Shown here: piece after piece, positions 13,271 to 25,740 of the stretch
Layout: each line of letters starts with the position of its first letter
Position numbering within the stretch: the first letter of the stretch is position 1
The notes under the pieces: model-generated
What the model was told of the DNA's origin: nothing
Database searches by the model: none
What the model saw: only the letters and a program-made list of their open reading frames with translations
Program-made: the position numbers and the translations under genes
Origin: Colias croceus
Taxonomy: Eukaryota; Arthropoda; Insecta; Lepidoptera; Pieridae
Length of the DNA: 64,000 nt
Assembly: GCF_905220415.1 (NCBI RefSeq)
Contig: NC_059542.1
Coordinates: forward strand, 3,596,001 to 3,660,000
Direction: 5' to 3'

Positions 13271-13560
13271 TAAACGTTGCTATAAAAATTACGTAAACGC
13301 GTGGAAGTTGCATGACATTCTCGCGGAGATATGGAAGCTAATTCGCTCGCATTCACGAAGGTAAATACATCAAAATTAATTAGGGGGGGTAGGGACCGCC
13401 CGCGCGCTACCGTCCAGGTCCCAGTGGGGCGCCACGTGACGACTTCATGCGGCTTCCCGGAACGCCCGGGTGACGGGACTTAACTATCCAGCCCTACCTG
13501 TACGTGCTTCGACTGCGTGGTCACCGTGTGGACCTAGCTATTTTGTCTATGGTCCAACCG
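13271..13560. promoter_or_regulatory. GC-rich island, candidate regulatory element
   Basis: An island with CCGCCCGCGCGCTACCG, CACGTGAC (an E-box) and CCCGGGTGACGGG in AT-rich surroundings, bounded by a G-run (TTAGGGGGGGTAGG) at about 13,380. No ORF longer than about 60 codons covers it. Probably a regulatory or conserved non-coding element. Confidence 0.35.
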
Positions 13561-13587
13561 TGTGAATGTTTTATGATTTGTGCATAA

Positions 13588-13712
13588 TATTATTTATTTA
13601 TTTATTTATTTAACACTTTATTGTGCAATAAACCAGGTACATGAAATAACAATTTATGATAAACAAAAGCACAAAGGGCGGCCTTATCACTATGCAGTGA
13701 TTTCTGTAATAT
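13588..13712 (-). mobile_element. Retroelement 3'-end remnant
   Basis: A (TTTA)n tract is followed by 'acactttattgtgcaataaaccaggtacatg' and 'aaagggcggccttatcactatgc'. I recognise this as the 3' tail of a lepidopteran LINE/SINE family inserted in minus orientation. The segment near 3185 is a related but shorter copy. Confidence 0.5.
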
Positions 13713-16400
13713 GATGATACTATCTATCTATATCATAACTTATATTTACCAAAACAATTTTTTTCGTGCCTTTTAGTTTCCGATTAAATATCTATTTCTA
13801 AATTTGCAAGATTTTCATTACACAAATGTAAGTAGACAGAGAATTTAACGTGTTAGGTATCTATTCTAATAATACCATCAGTTTAAAAAAGATAATAAAA
13901 TTTTATAAAATCCGTCATTTATTATATTACTTGTCTCTACTCTCTACATCAATAAAAAGTTATAAGTAGGTACTATTCCACAACAATAAATTAATCTAAC
14001 CTATAATTGTTTCAAAACCAAAAAATACACAACTACGACATAAATCGACTATTATAACGATCAAACTATTGTTGCACCGCTTGGCATCAAACAAATCATT
14101 GAAGACAATTGTAAAAAAGTGACGTTACAAGGAAGTTATAGATATTCATGATGTTAGCGCCACGCAAGCATCAGGGTGCCGCCCGTGTCTACCTGTGCAA
14201 ACATTTTACCATTGTCACAATGGTTCTGCCTCACATCGCCCACTATGAATTATTGCTACCCCTTAAAGATATTTCATCGATTTTATAGTGGCTCCAATGT
14301 CAACCCCGTCTCGACTGTGACTATAAACATTGTCGTTAATTTTTTACGCAACGCGCTTTTTTCGCACCGAATTTATTAAGATTAGACGGTAGAATTTCTA
14401 TAATCGGTAAATATGTGGAAAATTTAAATTGAATACTGAAAACACAGAACAGTACTGAAAACAAAACATTAAATTGAGATATTATAGAGGTACCTATGAT
14501 TACGAAAGTTTTTATGACAATTAATTATTATTAATGCTGAATCATATAGCTTAGGTGTGGATAAGTTAAGTACCTACTCGCACGTAGGTATTTTAAAATA
14601 TGTAATATAATTGCAATAATACGTTATTTAATCTTAAGATAGAGTTATAAGTATGAATTTTCTTAAAATTATCATACCAAAAATATAGCTCTACAAAATG
14701 TTCGAACTGAAAATCAATAAATGTTTACCATTTGTATAGTCTATAATTGAATCAAACAGAGGTTCTATAAAGGCTTCAATAATCAGTTAACCCGTGCTCA
14801 CCTGGCTCCTTACTCTCCCACAGAGAAAAAACTCTTATAAAGAAATAAATTATTGCATTATGGCTTTTTGAAAGAGTCCACTGCTGCTGAGAAATGACAA
14901 TATTATTAAAAAGTACGCGTCTTTGTCACACTATCTTTTTGTGTTCGATATATTGTCGCTATAATAAATGCCCCTTTATGGGTCGAGCATTGTGCCCCGA
15001 CCCATTGTGGACATTATTAAATATATTTTAAACAGTTTTATTAATGGTGGGCGTCATTTTGAGAGCGCATGATTTATTTTTTCGACGCGTGTTCTCGATC
15101 TCTGTGATATCTTTCAATCATTTAAATTCATAGAACCCGAGACAAATACTAACACTACATAAATCCTGTTTTACAAGTATGGTCTTATCATATTTCCTTC
15201 GGTTGGTACGTAAGTTGGGAGTTTATCCGTTAATCAAAAATAAAATTCTTACATTTATCAATAAGGGTAAGTTTAAGGTATTTATACAAAGCTTTATATT
15301 TATACAAACGGTTGCAAAATCTCATTTCAAATTCTGGTGCAGTTATAATATACCTACCTAAATATTTACATTTTAGAGTAAAATTATAAATCATCAGGAA
15401 CTTAAATTATTTTTCATTCCATTTTATATTTACTATATCTTCAGAATCTCTGTAGGAATAAAACTAATTAACATACACACAAACCAAAATAAAACGAATC
15501 CAAAGATTATGAAATTAGACACCAACAGCTTCGCCGAAACGATATAAAAACCCCTTTGAATAGACATTAAAATTCCCTCAACCTGTCACAAAACGCGCGA
15601 AAAATTGAAATATCAAATTCGTTGTTTTGAAACATGACGCTTTACCTCTTTCAAAGAACAGACACGCCTCGAAGGCTTTATAAAATGTTTTATTCTATTG
15701 ACATCTTGGTTTATCTTTTATGACACGCCTTTAATTCAAACAGGTGTTTATTCTTTATGCCATGCCTATTGAAAACCACAACTATTCAAATATGTTGCGT
15801 TCGTCTTCACAGGCTTGTCACTGTATTATTCCAATTGAAATTCAACTTTTTTCTTTAAAAGTTCAACATTTTGTTGTAGAGTATTAATATTAAAAAGTTT
15901 TGAGGATGGATAGACGGATTTTGATGAAACTTTACAGTAATTTAAGTTAATATAGGTACCTATAAAAGAATAACAACACATTAGCTATAAGAAATATGTA
16001 CTGGCTTTTGCAATACCTACACCAAAGCTAGTCACATACATTGTAAGGTTGGATTATTTTAATTATGGAGTACCTACTCTACATTGAAATCAGAAAGTCA
16101 CATAGGTATTAGGTAATCGTATTGTTTCATACTGTACTAGAAACGAAATATCAAAAACTTTTTGCTAAAGATTGTATGCCGTAGAATTTGGTGAAGTTTT
16201 TTTCAATATTATGGATACCACTTTCAAATAAGAAGCAATTCTAGTAGGAAATCTCCTAAACCATTTTCTACTTAGATACTGTTTGAGAAAACAATATTTA
16301 ATTGAACATCTCTATGCTTTACAAAATATTTTAACAAATATCTTTAAACATTTTCAATAACGTACAAAATTAATACAAAAGTACTAGGAGCTAATAAATG
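13713..16400. other. Intergenic DNA, no gene seen
   Basis: AT-rich overall. GC-richer blocks sit at about 14,150-14,360 (gccgcccgtgtctacctgtgc) and 14,930-15,100; the latter holds ATGGGTCG/CGACCCAT inverted words around 14,978-15,005. No coding gene was found in either strand. Confidence 0.4.
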
Positions 16401-18590
16401 ACATAAAGGTACCACCGACCGCGTGGGGCGCACGACAAATGATCGCTACGTGTTCTGCCACTGCAGGTCCAAAGAGATCGCCTATATCAGAACACTTATA
16501 GTAGCGTGTAAATGAATACTTTGCTTACTTTTTTATAAGTTGCTGAGCTACGCAATTTTAAATTATTTAAGACAGTAATCAAATTAATATAAAGCGCTTT
16601 GTGTCGTAGGTACTTACCTATCAATACCGCGTTTGGATATTTACCGCTAGAAGCTTGTTATAACTACAGATATCTATGATGGTTACAATAATTCTAGCGA
16701 ACCGTTACTACATTATCTAGTCGCTATAATTTTAGTTCTCATATTTTTATTTAAAGAAAGAAAATTATGTAAGGTAAATAATTTTACTGCTCTACCTACT
16801 CTATTGATATTTATTTATTTTATTTATTTATTTTTTATTTTATTACTGTATCAAATGTTGTTTTTGAATTTTTGCTCTACATGAATCTTATAAGTCTTTT
16901 CGCAAAACCCACAGCCATTTCTCCAATAAGGCGATAAAATAATGTTATCTTTACTGTTATTACAATGTGTAGTTCTCCCTGTAGTGGCATTACACCTTCC
17001 AAAGTTTTTTCTTATAAAGTTTCATATATGGGTAATTTAAATGTATAATGTAACTAACTTGTTTCAAGAAAATCATGAGAGTTGCAATAAAAATCGTAGT
17101 TATACTTCATAGGTACCTACTAGGTATGTTATTATTTGAGCATATTTTCACATCTCTAAAATTCTTGTTACAGTGTTATCATATTATATGATATTACTTT
17201 CATTACCCATCGATACGATGAAACGCTACTGGTACATATTATATACGTAGTATGGTAGTTTACTAGCTTTCAGCCGGCTGCCTTTCTCGCATCTTCCATT
17301 TCATATTTTTTAAGAAATTTGAATTAAAATTTTCCTTGACGAAGAGTACCTTATGTCATTTACCAAGATACTAAATCTATTCCCAATTTCAATAAAATAT
17401 GTTCATTGGCATAGGTACGAGAGGGTCATAATAAGACAGAGCTTATTTCGAATTTACTGTTTTACCATTTTAACGGGGATTACGCGGTAGGTACCTACTC
17501 ATAATCTATAGGTTTTCCTTCCTGTACACTCTGGCCAGTGATCCATTGTCGAGTGTCTATCACGGAGGTCTACCCACCGGGTGCCAGCACGTGCCCCAGT
17601 TTACCCTAACTCCATTATGTCCGGAACAACATCATACCACTGCTAGGTGCGCACACGCAGCTGTCCCGACACGCGCTCTTAATGATAACATTTCATTGTT
17701 TTAGCCAAGTGTTTGCGTCGCGGTGGTCCACAATTAACGTCGATTACCACTTCATAGGCCCCGTTGTTTCCTATAGGCTTTGTGCATTTAGTCGCCTCTT
17801 CAAAGTTTGTAGCTACTTTTTCAAGTACCTATGAATACGAGTGTTTTTATACACTCACTTGAATGTGAAATAGAGCTGAATTGTAAACAATAATTTGTGT
17901 AAAGATTTCAAACAAAAATGTTACTCAAATGTTTTTCGTTTTTATTTATATTTAAAGCATTACAGCAGTCTTATTACAGAGCCTTTGTGTACAAACTAAA
18001 AGGAGCACTAAAAATAGCCAGAAACGGAACTCTCAGAATAATTACTCCGCCTTCTTAGCGGGCGTCTTTATAAATTGGAGTGGGTAAAAATGAAATGCGG
18101 TCTTTGTGTACGAAGATCATCGTTTGAAGTTTCCAAAACCTAGCTCTGGGGGATGGGGAGCGATAGCATCAGCCGAACTGTCGCAGACAGATAACGTTGC
18201 ATGGCCAGATTAAATTAATATTTAAATGACATATCGTGCATTGTTGAGCTTTCAATTATTTGTTATTAGTGTTTTAACTGTTTGAGATGTTTGCTAAATT
18301 AATTCAAGAATATTGAATGAAATTTTAGGGCATCAATAGGTATACATTAGACATAGATTAGATACCTAGGTAAAACTATGGAACTGAAAAAGTGTATCTA
18401 AATTGATTTTTACTTGTCTGAATATTTATAAATAAGGTCGGACCAAGTAAGTACGAATTGTACATTAGCAAATTCAATTGCATACATGCAGACAACTATA
18501 TAATTTTGATACTTTTTTCGAGTCATTAGAAAAAAAAATATCAACGCCACTTGGTATACCGCCCATTAGTCGAAGACACTATTTAGATTT
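16401..18590. other. Intergenic DNA with island at about 17,500-17,775
   Basis: No gene. A block around 16,405-16,490 (accgcgtggggcgcacgac) and a longer one around 17,500-17,775 (ccaccgggtgccagcacgtgcc, gcgtcgcggtggtcc) are clearly less AT-rich than their flanks and may be conserved non-coding elements. Confidence 0.35.
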
Positions 18591-18845
18591 TTCATGAAAA
18601 ATGCTTAAGCATTCGGTCGATATCCCCCCGCGCCCCGCAGGTGCGACGAGATAATCCAAGATGGCCGCCGAGATAGGACGTGACGTCACGGCCCTCGCCT
18701 CCCGCCCTGGGCGCATCCTCGAGGCCTTGCCACCCTCCTTGGAACCTTTCTGAAATCCGCCAAGTACAGACTGCAAAAAGGAAATCTTAAGATTTAAACG
18801 CAGCGTCTGCCAAAACATTTTCTGCTTGAAGATTCCTCCTCCTCC
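18591..18845. promoter_or_regulatory. Island with CRE palindrome and GCCGCC motif
   Basis: A GC-rich block contains AAGATGGCCGCC at 18,658-18,669 (Pleiohomeotic/YY1-like ATGGC core) and, 10 bases further on, the 12-bp palindrome CGTGACGTCACG at 18,679-18,690 (cAMP-response/ATF type). This pairing looks like a promoter or enhancer core. A minus-strand frame spans it but its protein is not gene-like. Confidence 0.45.
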
Positions 18846-21312
18846 TGCTGACCACGTAAATTTACGTGATCTGAAATCGGTAAATCTCATAAGATCATGT
18901 AATATTTACTTTCTTAATTACTTATCTGGTGCAAAAATAATTTACTGTGTAGGTAACTATTATCAAACAAAGCGAACTATTATCAAACAAAAAACGTCTA
19001 ATCTTTTATAATTTTTCCATTTTCTTAAATTTAAAAACTATTTCACTACAACGTTAAACCAATTAGCAATACGATATTAAACTTATAAGAACTTACCCTT
19101 ATTAGGTGATTTTACATTGCCATAGAAAATCATATGTTTCGAGTGGTTTCCAGTTTAAATAAATCATGATGACTTAATAATAAGCCATTTCTCATTTAAA
19201 ATTGATTAACATAAAAATATCAATCAATCTAATGAAAAATTATAACAGCACAGATACAAAATAATATTTCTAGAGATGATGCAATCATGGAAAGAAATAG
19301 CAGTTACAATTGTCATTTTGCAACCATCTCACCTTTCTGGTTCACTAACAATAAATGTATGTTACAATAATGAATGGTGATTTAAATAAATTTCAATTTA
19401 TATACAGGTAACGGTAGAAACTGTGGTATGAATAATGATCATTTTATTTCGCTGTATATTTCTCAACAACTCTACCTATGTTAAGAAATGTTATAGTTAT
19501 AAATTGAAAAGTTCTTAGAAGGCTAATAAAGCAATAAGAATCTTCTTAGATCTTTAACTTTGATAAAGTCAACACTAAACTCACTCCTAATTTACTCAAA
19601 TTCCTTGACTTATGCAAATATTTTAATATTTATAAAAACTATAGCCTAAGTATTTAAAAAAAGATAGTCTTGGCTTATTTCCTACAAAATATTTGTCACT
19701 TTCCGTGCCTAAGACGGTCTTTATTTGCTGACGGTACACAGGGGGTGGCGCGTTATATGCTCTTAGCTATGTAAGAGGTTATCTCGGTGGCGAGCGCTAT
19801 CTAAATCTGTATTATCGCAACAAGCCTGATAATAATTATCATTACTATTCCACCTATGTGCGTGATTGCAATTCGAATGCCGATTGAATAACTATCGATC
19901 TTATCTTGATGTTTTAGTAAATTAACCAAATGCACTACTTGCGTATTTACTCTTCTCTAGAACTTTATGAATAAAAGCAATGTTTCAAGATGAAGAAAAT
20001 TTTGCGTACAAAAAGGAACACAGCTTTTAGAAATAGGTTCGTGTACATATTTATGAGTGTCTTTATATTTATTCATAAGTACTTATAGAAATATTTCTTC
20101 CGACTATGTAGGTATTTATACCTATAAATACATAGTCGGAAGACGAAATATTTCTAAATGCAAAATGTATCTACCTACGTAGTTACTCACAAATGAATAA
20201 CATATAGGATTATAAACATTCATTTGATCCTGTAAAATTAACTTGAATTTATCTATGTAAATATCGTAATGTTCACAAATACTTATTGGAGTAAGCTACA
20301 AATCGTATTAGCTTATTGAATTGCGATATTCCAATAAACACATGAACGTGAAATCACGTAGCAACACGAAAGCGCTAACTTCGCAACCAAGTGGAATCCT
20401 TAACCACTTTTCAGCGGGAATCGCTTAAACGGTCAATCGTCGAGTCCTGTTTCCGAACAAAAGCCTGAAGTGACCGAGGTAACGGACCTCTTGAGAGATG
20501 ATGACTTGCTCTGGTATGCTTTATCGACGTCATCGGCGCACAAAAGGCACTCCCATTTGTATACTTAAAATAAACTAGATGAAGCTGAAGGGTGCTCGCT
20601 CGGTAGTTTGGAAAATCAGTTTTTGCTGCGATTTGTATCTTTATTGTGTCGTTTAGAGCATTTGGAATGCTGTATATTTAAATTGCTTTGAGCTTTTGAA
20701 ATTTCTGATGTTAGACACCGAACTGTATATGAGAAATAAACCGCATGTCTCTGGTATAAATCAAATGCATTGTTGAAAGGAAGAAATTAATATACATTTG
20801 TAATATTGTATTTATATATTATTATGTATTTTATTGGAAGTATTATAAATTTGTTTACAATAAAAGTAACTCTAATACATTCTGTAACACGTTCTACATA
20901 AGTTTATCAATCTCTTTAAACACGATCATCATTAATTAATTATTAGATATAATCAACTTCATATTTTGACAATACAAGAAACTTTACTATATCCATCATC
21001 TTCTGTATTCTACTAACCAACAATCATAAAAAAGCAATAAATCTAATCAAACATAAACTAATTTACAATTAATATATTCGATGTTGCATCCAACGATTTC
21101 GCAATATCACACATGATCCGTGCGGCGGATGGCGTCTCCGGATATTGTATCGCGCCTTCATCTCCGGCCAGGCTACCCTCTAATTACAATAGCATACAGT
21201 GTGTATCAAATAAGGGTGTGCAAAGTGGGAAAATAATTAATGCTGAGTTTTGTTGGACACGAGTAGTTTGACCTTGAAAAACAGAATTCATCATTCAAGA
21301 TTTAAAAAAAAA
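18846..21312. other. Intergenic DNA, no gene seen
   Basis: AT-rich DNA with a 70-bp palindromic hairpin at 20,088-20,157. GC-richer blocks at about 20,340-20,580 and 21,105-21,185 could be conserved non-coding elements. No coding frame is supported. Confidence 0.4.
20088..20157. repeat. Palindromic hairpin, 70 bp
   Basis: AGAAATATTTCTTCCGACTA at about 20,088 is repeated in inverted form at the right end, with CCGACTATGTAGGTATTTATA-type arms meeting at about 20,121. One arm has an extra short insertion (AAGACG versus AAG). It is probably a tiny fold-back element. Confidence 0.6.
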
Positions 21313-21712
21313 ATTGGTTGTCTGTAAAGTCGGTTTACTGACGATAGTTGAACGTGACAACGATTGTGCTTTTTTGTCGCTCGTTCCGCGCTCTTGCTTG
21401 CACTTCAAGCCTTACGGAACGCCTCAGAGCGAGGTAACGCCGCATGAGTCATGTTTTTTCGGGCGTGCAGCCCGCTCTATCGAATTATAAGGCGTTGTCA
21501 TGTCAAAAAAATTGGTTGCCTGTAAAGTCGGTATACGGGCGAAAGTTTTACGTGACAACGACTTTTTATGTCTGTCTCTCTCGCTCTTAGGCGGGCTAAC
21601 CATGCCCGCGTGCCTCTTTCGGTGACTCATCGTAACGTTACCGAGCGTTACACTTTTTCATAAGTGACTCCCAGCCGCAACCTAATTTAAGACGTTGTCA
21701 CGTCAAAACAAT
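21313..21712. repeat. Two direct tandem copies of a ~198-bp repeat
   Basis: Copy 1 starts ATTGGTTGTCTGTAAAGTCG at 21,313 and copy 2 ATTGGTTGCCTGTAAAGTCG at 21,511, a 198-base period. Each copy has ACGTGACAACG near its start (AACGTGACAACG in copy 1) and a CGTTGTCACGTC-type complement near its end (CGTTGTCATGTC in copy 1), so each unit carries internal inverted repeats. The middle parts have diverged (short cgctcgttccgcgctc and gtctctctcgctcttagg segments). Probably a DNA-transposon derivative duplicated in tandem. Confidence 0.65.
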
Positions 21713-22899
21713 TTAGAAACAAGGTGAAAAAATATATCATTTTGTAGAAATAATAGGATGATAATAATGTTAAACTTTCCAATTAACTACGTCCTACTTC
21801 CTTTTTATATCTCATATTTTTTTAGTTCTTCTGTATCATATTGTACGCTGAACATTTTCGCCTACTGCCTATAAGTATATCATTTTCGTTCTATTAAAAT
21901 ATCACCAACTAACATTACCACACAGGGACATCTACTCCCTATAGACCTACATTTATAGTCTTACCACAACCCATATTAACAAGGCAAGCACATGGTGTGA
22001 CAATAAAGTACAATTGATAAAGGGCCAGGACGGACAACTGTTTTCCTTGTCAACACTTGTTTGGGCGGCGATTTGGTGGTAATGTTTACCAACTGTTTCT
22101 TTGTATTACTGTGATTGTTGCGCAGTTATAGTATAATAGTATTATATTATCTGTGGTATAACTATAGGGTGTGCGTGCGCTTCCTGAAAGTTAGTCATAA
22201 CGCAAATTGTTTAATTAAAAATATCTTTTTTGAATCATCATCATCAGTCCGTATAGGTATTATATTCCTTCTAGAGAGACCTGGTGTCGTAGGTATATTA
22301 TGATCGCAATAACCAGCCATGGTTAATATGGTAGGTATTTTATGAATTCAGTTCAGTTCAATTCACAGCGTAAACTGACTGGGAATAAGAGGTCATAATA
22401 CGGTCCCTGCCCACCTTTGGATTGATTACCTACTTCAATTTAATTTTAATTCAATATCGGCGTTTGTTAGAATCAAGTTAGAGAATACGGATTATTTGGA
22501 TAAAATTGACTTGCATAATATAACCTGAATATAAAAACACAATTGTAACGACAAAGTAGGTCAAGATTAAGCAAAATTTCATATTAATCAAGCCATAAAT
22601 ATTAATATTTATAAATTCTATATCTATATTTGTCAGGAAGTCCATCATAAGGAAACATGGCCCACTTACTTTCTAATTATTTCCTTTATAATACTCTACT
22701 GTTATTTAATCATATAAGATCATAATTTACGAGTCTGCAACATGCTTTTATGTTATATTTTAATAACATTTAAATACACACAAACGTTTAAGATTATGTT
22801 GTAATTATGATCGTGCTTGAACATTAATAATCTGGCTAATTAGCCTGCTTATTAGTAATCATTAAATTTGATTAAACTAATCAAACCGCGCTCCACTGA
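21713..22899. other. AT-rich intergenic DNA
   Basis: No coding sequence or recognisable repeat is seen. Confidence 0.5.
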
Positions 22900-23460
22900 G
22901 AAAAATTTTCTTTAGCAAAGTACCAATTTAGCTCGGTTAAAAATTATTCTGCTGCATTCAATTAAGACATATTTAAAATATGCATTAAAGCTTTGCTAGT
23001 ATTATACAAGCAAGTATTGCTAAATATTCTTGGCTATTATTAAAAAAGTACTTATTTATTTCAAAATTACCGACTCGGTCAATATTACCTTTACCGAATT
23101 AGGTTCAAAATAGACAAGCTTACGTTTTTATTTAATGATAAGCAAGTTATTTAATTTTAGACTTAACCATAGTTGGCTACTATTTACACAGAGTTCGGTT
23201 AAAAATAAACAAGCTTACATAATGATTGAATGACAAGTAAATCATTTAAATTTAGACATAATATTATTTGGCTAAAATTAAATAACTTTCTATGATGCAT
23301 ATAACCGTGTTTCTTACTTAAAAACAAACAAGTAACTTATCTATTGGGAGATAAGCACAGCTCGGCAATTAACAATGGAGCGAATACTATTTTTGACCGA
23401 GTAACTTGATAAAAATGAAACAAGGAATTGGCTGCGTAGCCCGCAAAGTCAGCCATTTCT
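22900..23460. repeat. Degenerate ~94-bp tandem repeats (left block)
   Basis: Words recur with a 94-95 base period: ACAAGCTTAC at 23,114 and 23,209; a TTAATTTTAGACTTAACC-like word at 23,151 and about 23,246; TTGGCTA at 23,174 and 23,268. The flanks on both sides hold more diverged relatives (TTGGCTAT at 23,030). A similar-period block lies at 25,190-25,740. Confidence 0.5.
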
Positions 23461-24838
23461 ATCAAATCATAGTCGAGTGACGAACGTGTCTGTTGAAGCG
23501 CCGCCTCAGCACCTACAAGGCAGATTCAAATTTACATTAAAAACTTTTCATCATCATTTTAATTCAAACTATTATAGAAGAGCAAGATGCAGAAGACAAA
23601 CTATTAGGGCTCAAAAACAGCCATGGACAGCCGTAGAACTAAAGTGGCAAGACTCTACAGAGACGAAGCTAATTGCTGCAAAATAGTTAACTATAGCTCC
23701 AATACCTCAATACAATGAATATGCGGCTCTTAAAAAACCCAAAGGATATCTTCTGGTGAGTTCAATTTTTTTGAATTTTTTGTCTGCTTTAGTTTAATTA
23801 CTTTTGTATAATATTTACTTAGGTTTTTTTTATTTTTTACAGCTAGAAAAAGATTGTGAAAACCAAAGGACAATATATCACTGAAAGCTTCCCCACAATC
23901 AAGCCAAAAATATTTGAATTAGTAAGTTACTTCTGATCAAGCAAGATATTGTCATATACTTATTACTTTATTAAATACCTATTACTTTAGTAAATTACAT
24001 TAGGTAGGATATAGTTCCCATATAATATGTAAAGAGCTTATTGTACTTTAATTTTTTTTTTGGTGCAAAAAATGTTTAAGTTTTAGCATTTATGATCATT
24101 TTCCCGACGACGAATGTGAATTATGTTTCAATGAGAATAAATTCAAATGTTTAAAATAACGGTTTTACTTGGTGGGTTGTAATAAAATTATTAGATCAAA
24201 AAGATTACTTATTCTCCTAACTTATTCTATAGTTTTTGCCTAAACTTTTGACTTATCAAATACATATAAGTACAATATTTAGATGTAGTAACTTGCTTAC
24301 ATTACCATAATGGTTGTTTGTTTTTATGTAAACAAACCTAAACCACTTTCATTATAGAACAAACTCCAACATCGCGAAATAAAATCAGCTGTTCCGTAGA
24401 TTTTGGCAGAGTAGATAATTCCACTTTTGTATATGAAACAGCTGATATTTCTTTTACGATGTTGGATTTGGCTTTGGATTAGGTATAGACCTAATTAAAG
24501 TTGTTCAGGTTCGTAGTGTGAGTCATTCCTTAAAAGTTTACTCATGATTTATATTTAACCCTGTTATTGTGAAAATTAAAACACAAAATAGTTATTGTTT
24601 CTTGACATTGTGAATTGTGTACTATTTTTAAAAGTAGTAGTATCTAAGTGTAAGTAGTATGTTACTTGAAATGATTGTATCGTGTACTGAATAAAGCTAA
24701 TTTCATTAATGTGCATAATTTTCTTTCAGTTTCTTATAAGTTTTTGGTGTGTCGGTAAAATGAGTGTTATTTTCCTACATGAACGTTTCATTGGCTTTTT
24801 TTCCGACATGCCAAAATTTTGCCCCCTGCACTAATGAC
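23461..24838 (+). other. Unassigned segment with splice-like signals
   Basis: A 69-codon frame at 23,477-23,686 has a GTG-type rather than ATG start. Further on, TCTG|GTGAGTTC at about 23,755 and a pyrimidine tract ending TTTTTTACAG at about 23,842 look like a donor and acceptor. An AATAAA occurs near 24,135. No protein family is recognised. It could be a non-coding transcript or the body of an element bracketed by the ~90-bp repeat blocks. Confidence 0.25.
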
Positions 24839-25188
24839 AAATGACAACATATCGAACTAGGTAAATATTTTCAGTATGAGCTGACTTCACATTGCATACA
24901 GGGTGTAACAGAAAGGGGTTACACATCTAAGCAGGGCGTGATGTACCTACTGATGAAACTGAACAATTTTCCCAAAGAACATAATGTCAAAAGATGAAAA
25001 TAATGGAGAGGTTTAATTTTTTTTTCATCTTTCGACCCATTTTCCTTGGGAAACGTTGTTCAGTTTCATCAGTGCATCACGCCCTGTTCGGATGTGTATA
25101 TCCCCTTTCTGTTACACCTTGTATAGGTTTTACAAACATTCACAGGTCAGCTTATACTGAAAATATATAGCTTAATATGTGTCGTTTG
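24839..25188. mobile_element. Full-length fold-back element, ~350 bp
   Basis: The whole segment is an imperfect palindrome. The ends pair (ATATTTTCAGTATGAGCTGAC at the left; GTCAGCTTATACTGAAAATAT at the right), as do the next parts (GGGTGTAACAGAAAGGGG / CCCCTTTCTGTTACACC) and the region near the centre (GATGAAACTGAACAA / TTGTTCAGTTTCATC). This is a MITE or fold-back insertion, apparently into the ~90-bp repeat field. Confidence 0.7.
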
Positions 25189-25189
25189 A

Positions 25190-25740
25190 ATTAGTACTTG
25201 CAACAAAGTATTTTAGCTATGGTTACCTAATAAACCCGCCTAAGAATACAAAGTAACTTGGCTAAATATACCAATCTTAATTGACTAGAAAGAACAGAGT
25301 ATATTTAGTTATAGTTAACCAATGAACACGATTGACAGTACCCAGTAACTTGGCTACGTATACAAATTTTCAATTGAGTAGAAGTAACAAAGTAGATTGG
25401 CTGTCCCTACCCAATAAATATGATTAACATTATCGTGTTACTTAGCTAGTTTTACGCAACAACTTTGCTAAAAACAACAGAGCACGTTGGGTATTGTTAA
25501 CAGAGTAACGCGATTCACTATAGTAAGTAGGTAAGTTATATTTACTGAGTGAATAGGTTAAAAGCAACAAACCTTTAATACGTATTTTTTGACCAGCTTA
25601 GTGGGTTTATATTACCAACATACGTTAACAAAGTTGACTTGTATAATTTTAGCAACAAACTTTGCAGGCTCCCTCCGAAGCAAGTTACTCGGTTGTAAAT
25701 AGCAGCAACTTGTTTATTTATAGCCGTCACGTTTTTTCAG
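25190..25740. repeat. Degenerate ~91-bp tandem repeats (right block)
   Basis: A CAACAAAG-like word recurs at 25,201, 25,292, 25,385, 25,475, 25,566 and 25,653 (spacings 91, 93, 90, 91, 87). A GTAACTTGGC-like word recurs at 25,253, 25,344 and 25,436. The units are too diverged for a young satellite but the spacing is regular. At least six copies are present. Confidence 0.65.

Noticed and set aside
18579..18890. 103-codon minus-strand frame
   Set aside because: Spans a GC-rich island with regulatory-type motifs; low-complexity product, no family and no splice partners.
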